From UBA2128 sp964534955 (lineage in GTDB: Bacteria; Fidelibacterota; Marinisomatia; Marinisomatales; UBA2128): a DNA stretch of 9,460 nucleotides. This document shows, piece after piece, positions 7,901-9,460 of the stretch. The notes under the pieces were generated by a model, which was not told where the DNA came from, made no database searches, and saw only the letters and a program-made list of their open reading frames with translations. The position numbers were made by a program, and so were the translations under genes. The stretch is from positions 1 to 9,460 of the forward strand of contig CAZHRR010000099.1 in NCBI GenBank assembly GCA_964534955.1, in the 5' to 3' direction. Every line of letters begins with the position of its first letter. Within the stretch, counting starts at the first letter, position 1.

Positions 7901-8350
7901 GAGATGATGCGGCGGCTGGCACAACAACAAGGACAATTGAGGAAATCACTGCAAGAACTAATCCAGGAAACAAGGGGTTCACGCCAGTCAGGAGAACTCC
8001 AGGGCATCGCCAATGAGATGGAAGAAGTACTGAAGGATTTTCAGCGTAAGCGGGTGGATCGCAACACAGTTGAACGACAAGAACGCATCGTGTCGCGAAT
8101 GCTTAACGCTCAGAAATCACTCCGGCAGCGTGACCTTTCCGAAAAACGGAAATCACGAACAGCTACCAATTATATCACCGATGGCCCCGCCGGGCTTCCA
8201 GCTGATTTAGGGCAACGGCGCAGCCTCGCTATCGAAGCGTTGAACGAAGCTCTCAAGGCAGGCTACTCCAGGGACTATCAAGAGATGATTCGCCGCTACT
8301 TCAACGCACTTATTCAAGACGAAAACATTCTGGAAATAAGCGATGAATAG
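4946..8350 (+). CDS. DUF4175-family membrane protein with long periplasmic coiled coil
   Basis: ATG 4946 lies 1 bp after the DUF4159 stop and yields 1134 residues (MNQIATYLIPFRRRKIF). An ATG at 4928 would overlap the upstream gene and add six residues. Three hydrophobic helices are visible: about 19-45 (LLTLGWITLTTGIFVITFLLALEAVFW), 57-77 (GLVLLAGTAVMAAGLGFFI) and 155-176 (ISAFSSIAAGILLTLFFY). Positive charges (FRRRK) before the first fit a cytoplasmic N-terminus. Residues about 185-515 are beta-rich, Ig-like stretches. From about 523 to the end the protein is almost purely helical and rich in E, Q, M and L, with heptad-like coiled coil (EEQEGEVQSAAEDMVKDLEE, LEEVKEKLEQIESLREQM) passing into a Q/M-rich region. 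The layout matches DUF4175 proteins but is longer than the roughly 850-residue alphaproteobacterial members I recall. Its function is unknown, likely a cell-envelope scaffold acting with the exported DUF4159 partner. Confidence 0.85.
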   Translation: MNQIATYLIPFRRRKIFTDLLTLGWITLTTGIFVITFLLALEAVFWLPPAVRYGVWQSGLVLLAGTAVMAAGLGFFIRQNSVNRYRLETIARETGQAALPKGDEIINALQLETDDISSYETSQELAEEFVAKTASTLRLLSPSDVFSSKQKKNLKISAFSSIAAGILLTLFFYSSFTDAAQRWIHPRTDFPVPHPYKLESITGDLSLMGGDETVLQFTAEGNHLPSSVRLELTDDKGKAVLILEGMEPGRYSYELKSVLQNYRYRVFTTSTRFWEPWDEISSPVYTIDVTDRPTIEQFTATVVPPSYTRLSPSKQKGNVAEIRGIKGSELRISLKTDKNLKEGHLSIGSSSTLENRKKISLEVNGRRAKGSAIMLSDALLTTHVYDSRGIGNLDPIEYHLVVLDDLPPQLQVMSPPEVTELGSDFTIPVKLHIEDDFGFSALQIVHEVKHPDYLQREESVSIHVLENYSRTATAQDIHYLWEVSELDLMPDDELQFHFEVYDNDIISGPKKAVSATFSAKFPSLADLFARTEEQEGEVQSAAEDMVKDLEEITESLEDMQLELLKDEKLEWEKHQLLEESLEEVKEKLEQIESLREQMDTIAQEAEKHGLFSPELLEKFQTLNELLQDLLTPELMAAMERMQSALEEVSPEDLQAALEDFSLSVEELESQLDRFIDIFERIQAEQKMDELVRRLEQLAEDQEELASQLETETSDDNAARLAEDELRNQQEYQNLLELMADAAESIEQYAQTPSEELKEMAESDLAQETSDLLEYATQQLKQSDMSQASPSAKSAGENLQQMSQMMQSIQMGFQQQSVGEMTKKFRDILRKTLSISKEQERLQGETADLPRNSPRLREMGGKQQLVKDKMSQLIGDMMELSHETFAVTPEMGKAVGRAVAGMSESLRQMEERNAPKAANKQSEIVAALNEAALATISAMEEMQQSGMASGMQQFLERMQQMTGQQQSINNQTLQMLLGQMTASAQQEMMRRLAQQQGQLRKSLQELIQETRGSRQSGELQGIANEMEEVLKDFQRKRVDRNTVERQERIVSRMLNAQKSLRQRDLSEKRKSRTATNYITDGPAGLPADLGQRRSLAIEALNEALKAGYSRDYQEMIRRYFNALIQDENILEISDE

Positions 8351-8444
8351 AGCGCTCCTCATTTTGCTTTTAATCACCGCTGTCTCTGCTCAGCAGACCG
8401 TTCATCCCAACGTAGCAGCAGATAAAACTGCTTTCCGGCGTATG
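8343..8444 (+). pseudogene. 5' stub of third operon gene, cut off by REP/RAYT DNA
   Basis: ATG 8343 overlaps the end of the DUF4175 gene (stop 8348-8350), the close spacing of a co-translated gene. The first residues, MNRALLILLLITAVSAQQ, are a Sec signal peptide with probable cleavage after VSA. TVHPNVAADKTAFRRM follows, and at 8445 the sequence becomes the first REP/transposase repeat unit. The host gene is therefore left with 34 native codons. The frame stays open to 9155 only because the repeats are 80 codons long. The resulting 270-residue chimera (signal peptide plus transposase pieces) is unlikely to be functional. The original product cannot be identified from so little, beyond being exported and part of the DUF4159-DUF4175 operon. 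A misassembly joining two repeat copies would give the same picture. Confidence 0.65.
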
Positions 8445-8447
8445 GAA

Positions 8448-8509
8448 AACCTGACAGGTCGCCCTGGTCGCGCCTGCCCCGTACCGAAGGATGAGGTCGG
8501 AGCCTGGTT
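8448..8509 (+). repeat. 62-bp REP-like element, copy 1 (decayed right arm)
   Basis: The left arm AACCTGAC is intact, but the right arm reads GCCTGGTT where copies 2 and 4 read GTCAGGTT. Other single-base differences from copy 2 are also present, so the terminal stem is weakened. It lies in frame at the junction of the truncated operon gene and the first tandem unit. Confidence 0.65.
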
Positions 8510-8687
8510 GAAAAAACTCTCCCAGCACTTCAGAAATTTTTCCAACAGCTACTCTAAATCATTCAATGGAGTCCACGTCAAGAAGGGTAAACTATTTGAT
8601 CTGCATTTTAGAATTCTTATTAAAACCGTCCTGCCTAATCATTTTCACTTTCTTATAAGGATCAGAGATGAAAATAAGGTCAAAGAA

Positions 8688-8749
8688 AACCTGACAGGTC
8701 GCCCTGGTCGTGCCTGCCCCGTGCCGAAGGATGAGGTCGGGGTCAGGTT
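8688..8749 (+). repeat. 62-bp REP-like element, copy 2
   Basis: Arms AACCTGAC (8688-8695) and GTCAGGTT (8742-8749) enclose a GC-rich interior that also contains a CCCCG/CGGGG pair. It is identical over all 62 bp to the element at 9370-9431 inside the downstream RAYT gene, showing recent common origin. Confidence 0.75.
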
Positions 8750-8927
8750 GAAAAATCTCTCCCAGCACTTCAGCATATTTTTCAACAGCTACTCAAAATC
8801 ATTCAATGGAGTCCACGTCAAGAAGGGTAAACTATTTGATCTGCATTTTAGAATTCTTATTAAAACCGTCCTGCCTAATCATTTTCACTTTCTTATAAGG
8901 ATCAGAGATGAAAATAAGGTCAAAGAA

Positions 8928-8959
8928 AACCTGACAGGTCGCCTTGGACCTGTCAGGTT
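8928..8959 (+). repeat. Short REP palindrome inside tandem unit 3
   Basis: Arms AACCTGACAGGTC (8928-8940) and GACCTGTCAGGTT (8947-8959) are perfect 13-bp inverted repeats around the 6-nt loop GCCTTG. It replaces the 62-bp form found in units 1 and 2. It is the exact reverse complement, loop included, of the palindrome core at 9088-9119, so the two form an inverted, BIME-like pair around 128 bp of transposase-derived sequence. Confidence 0.85.
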
Positions 8960-9076
8960 GAAAAATCTCTCCCAGCACTTCAGCAACTTCTTTAACAGCT
9001 ACTCAAGATCATTCAGCGGGCTCCACGGCAAGAAAGGTAAACTATTTGATCTGCCTTTTAAGAGAATTCTTTTTAA

Positions 9077-9128
9077 AACCGTCCTGCAACCTGACAGGTC
9101 CAAGGCGACCTGTCAGGTTAGGACGGTT
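9077..9128. repeat. Extended 52-bp REP palindrome upstream of the RAYT gene
   Basis: An outer arm AACCGTCCT (9077-9085), a 2-nt bulge GC and an inner arm AACCTGACAGGTC (9088-9100) face GACCTGTCAGGTT (9107-9119) and AGGACGGTT (9120-9128) across the loop CAAGGC. All 22 arm bases pair. It ends 19 nt before the start codon of the RAYT gene, the arrangement expected for a transposase and its cognate REP. The remnant AACCGTCCTG also sits at the internal junction of tandem unit 1 (8624-8633), marking where rearrangement took place. Confidence 0.85.
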
Positions 9129-9147
9129 AAGAATGGTATGATAGAAA

Positions 9148-9460
9148 ATGACTGATACATTAGCACCACTTAGATATGCCGGAATTTACCATCTCTTCAA
9201 CCATGGGGTAGGACATCGAGACATCTTCATCACCAACCGTGACTATCAGATATTTTTAGAAAAATATGAACGCTTTTTATCACCAGTAGTAGAGACCTAT
9301 GCTTATACTCTTCTACCTAATCATTTTCACTTTCTTATAAGGATCAGAGATGAAAATAAGGTTGTGGAAAACCTGACAGGTCGCCCTGGTCGTGCCTGCC
9401 CCGTGCCGAAGGATGAGGTCGGGGTCAGGTTGAAAAAACTCTCTCAGCACTTCAGCAATT
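9148..9460 (+). CDS. REP-associated tyrosine transposase (RAYT, Y1/IS200-like), 5' part
   Basis: The frame opens at ATG 9148-9150 and runs off the right edge, giving 104 residues. The N-terminus YAGIYHLFNHGVGHRDIFIT is the standard Y1_Tnp opening (Y-H-x-x-N-R-G-like). LLPNHFHFLIRI carries the metal-binding HUH-type motif as H59-F-H61. The helix LSQHFSN at the edge should lead to the catalytic-tyrosine motif FFNSY, seen in the upstream fragments but outside the window here. Such enzymes cut single-stranded DNA at REP hairpins through a 5'-phosphotyrosine. Here residues about 74-96 (ENLTGRPGRACPVPKDEVG and onward) are encoded by an in-frame 62-bp REP-like element (9370-9431) between the HUH strand and the tyrosine helix, where family members have a short linker. 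No clear ribosome-binding site is present. The start overlaps the end of the chimeric frame (stop 9153-9155) in another register. Confidence 0.8.
   Translation, partial: MTDTLAPLRYAGIYHLFNHGVGHRDIFITNRDYQIFLEKYERFLSPVVETYAYTLLPNHFHFLIRIRDENKVVENLTGRPGRACPVPKDEVGVRLKKLSQHFSN
9370..9431 (+). repeat. 62-bp REP-like element inside the RAYT coding sequence
   Basis: This copy is identical to 8688-8749 and has terminal arms AACCTGAC and GTCAGGTT. It is read through by the RAYT frame without a stop. It sits exactly between the codons for RIRDENKVVE and LKKLSQHFSN. The same position is occupied in all the upstream tandem fragments, so the insertion predates the tandem amplification. Confidence 0.75.

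Larger units (their letters stand above)
8445..9087 (+). repeat. 240-bp tandem repeat of permuted RAYT/REP units (2.7 copies)
   Basis: Units start at 8445, 8685 and 8925, with the third partial. Units 1 and 2 are identical over 148 bp (8556-8703 against 8796-8943) and differ at scattered sites elsewhere. Each unit encodes, in order, a REP-derived peptide (ENLTGRPGRACPVPKDEVG), the tyrosine helix region of a Y1 transposase (LSQHFS-FFNSYSKSFN), KKGKLFDLHFRI, then the HUH-containing LPNHFHFLIRIRDENKV. In a normal transposase the HUH segment precedes the tyrosine helix, so the unit is circularly permuted. The HUH part (8634-8680) is identical over 47 bp to 9316-9362 in the downstream RAYT gene. 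Unit 3 keeps a fuller FDLPFKRI. The period of exactly 80 codons keeps the frame open across all copies. Confidence 0.8.

Noticed and set aside
8445..9087. Direct repeats as a possible CRISPR array
   Set aside because: The repeat unit is 240 bp with no unique spacers, and it encodes transposase motifs. The palindromes belong to a REP family.
9077..9128. Intrinsic terminator
   Set aside because: The stem is strong, but it is followed by AAGAATGG rather than a T-run, and its arms match the REP family.
8343..9155. The 270-codon frame as a genuine three-repeat secreted protein
   Set aside because: Its signal peptide belongs to a truncated operon gene, and the rest is permuted transposase plus REP DNA. 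Frame openness follows from the 240-bp period.

Overview
The window looks like part of a metagenome-assembled scaffold from a bacterium of the FCB group. A Marinimicrobia (Neomarinimicrobiota)-like relative is my best guess, held with moderate to low confidence. The reasons are: a FlgD-Ig/type IX-like sorting tail at the left edge, an outer-membrane barrel-like TPR protein, adjacent DUF4159 and DUF4175 genes, a DUF4143 ATPase, and abundant REP-like palindromes with a Y1 (RAYT) transposase. A run of 10 N at 3532-3541 marks a scaffold join.

Layout. 2-130 (+): last 42 residues of a secreted or surface protein with a C-terminal sorting domain. 178-2049 (-): large exported protein combining a barrel-like N-terminal half, TPR/coiled-coil helices and a C-terminal BamE/SmpA-like module. 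2080-2606: gene-free DNA with at least four short hairpins of REP type and one compact three-stem element. 2607-3856 (-): AAA_14/DUF4143 ATPase of foreign look, broken by the N-gap. The two sides share the 7-mer CTTAAGG, and joining them there restores a continuous 399-residue protein. 3857-4266: AT-rich divergent intergenic region holding two adjacent 30-bp dyads built on the same 13-bp half-site, directly upstream of the ATPase. 4267-8350 (+): operon of an exported DUF4159 protein and a very long DUF4175 membrane/coiled-coil protein, 1 bp apart. A third gene starts in overlap with DUF4175 (8343), but only its signal peptide and a few more codons survive.

From 8445 to the right edge the third gene is replaced by RAYT/REP DNA: a 240-bp (80-codon) unit in 2.7 tandem copies, each carrying a REP-like element plus circularly permuted transposase pieces, then a 52-bp REP palindrome, then the 5' part of a RAYT gene (9148 to the edge, HFH motif visible). 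That RAYT gene itself contains the same 62-bp REP-like element in frame, between its HUH motif and its catalytic-tyrosine helix.

How the parts work together. The DUF4159-DUF4175 pair is probably a cell-envelope module of unknown function. In related genomes such genes are often found near MoxR/DUF58/BatA-type genes (family knowledge, not seen here). The ATPase is an autonomous accessory gene. The right end is a site of REP/RAYT activity that has destroyed, or been misassembled into, the distal gene of the envelope operon. The most interesting points are the RAYT carrying its own REP as coding sequence, the in-frame permuted tandem array, the twin-dyad operator candidate, and the possible 7-bp target duplication in the ATPase gene.
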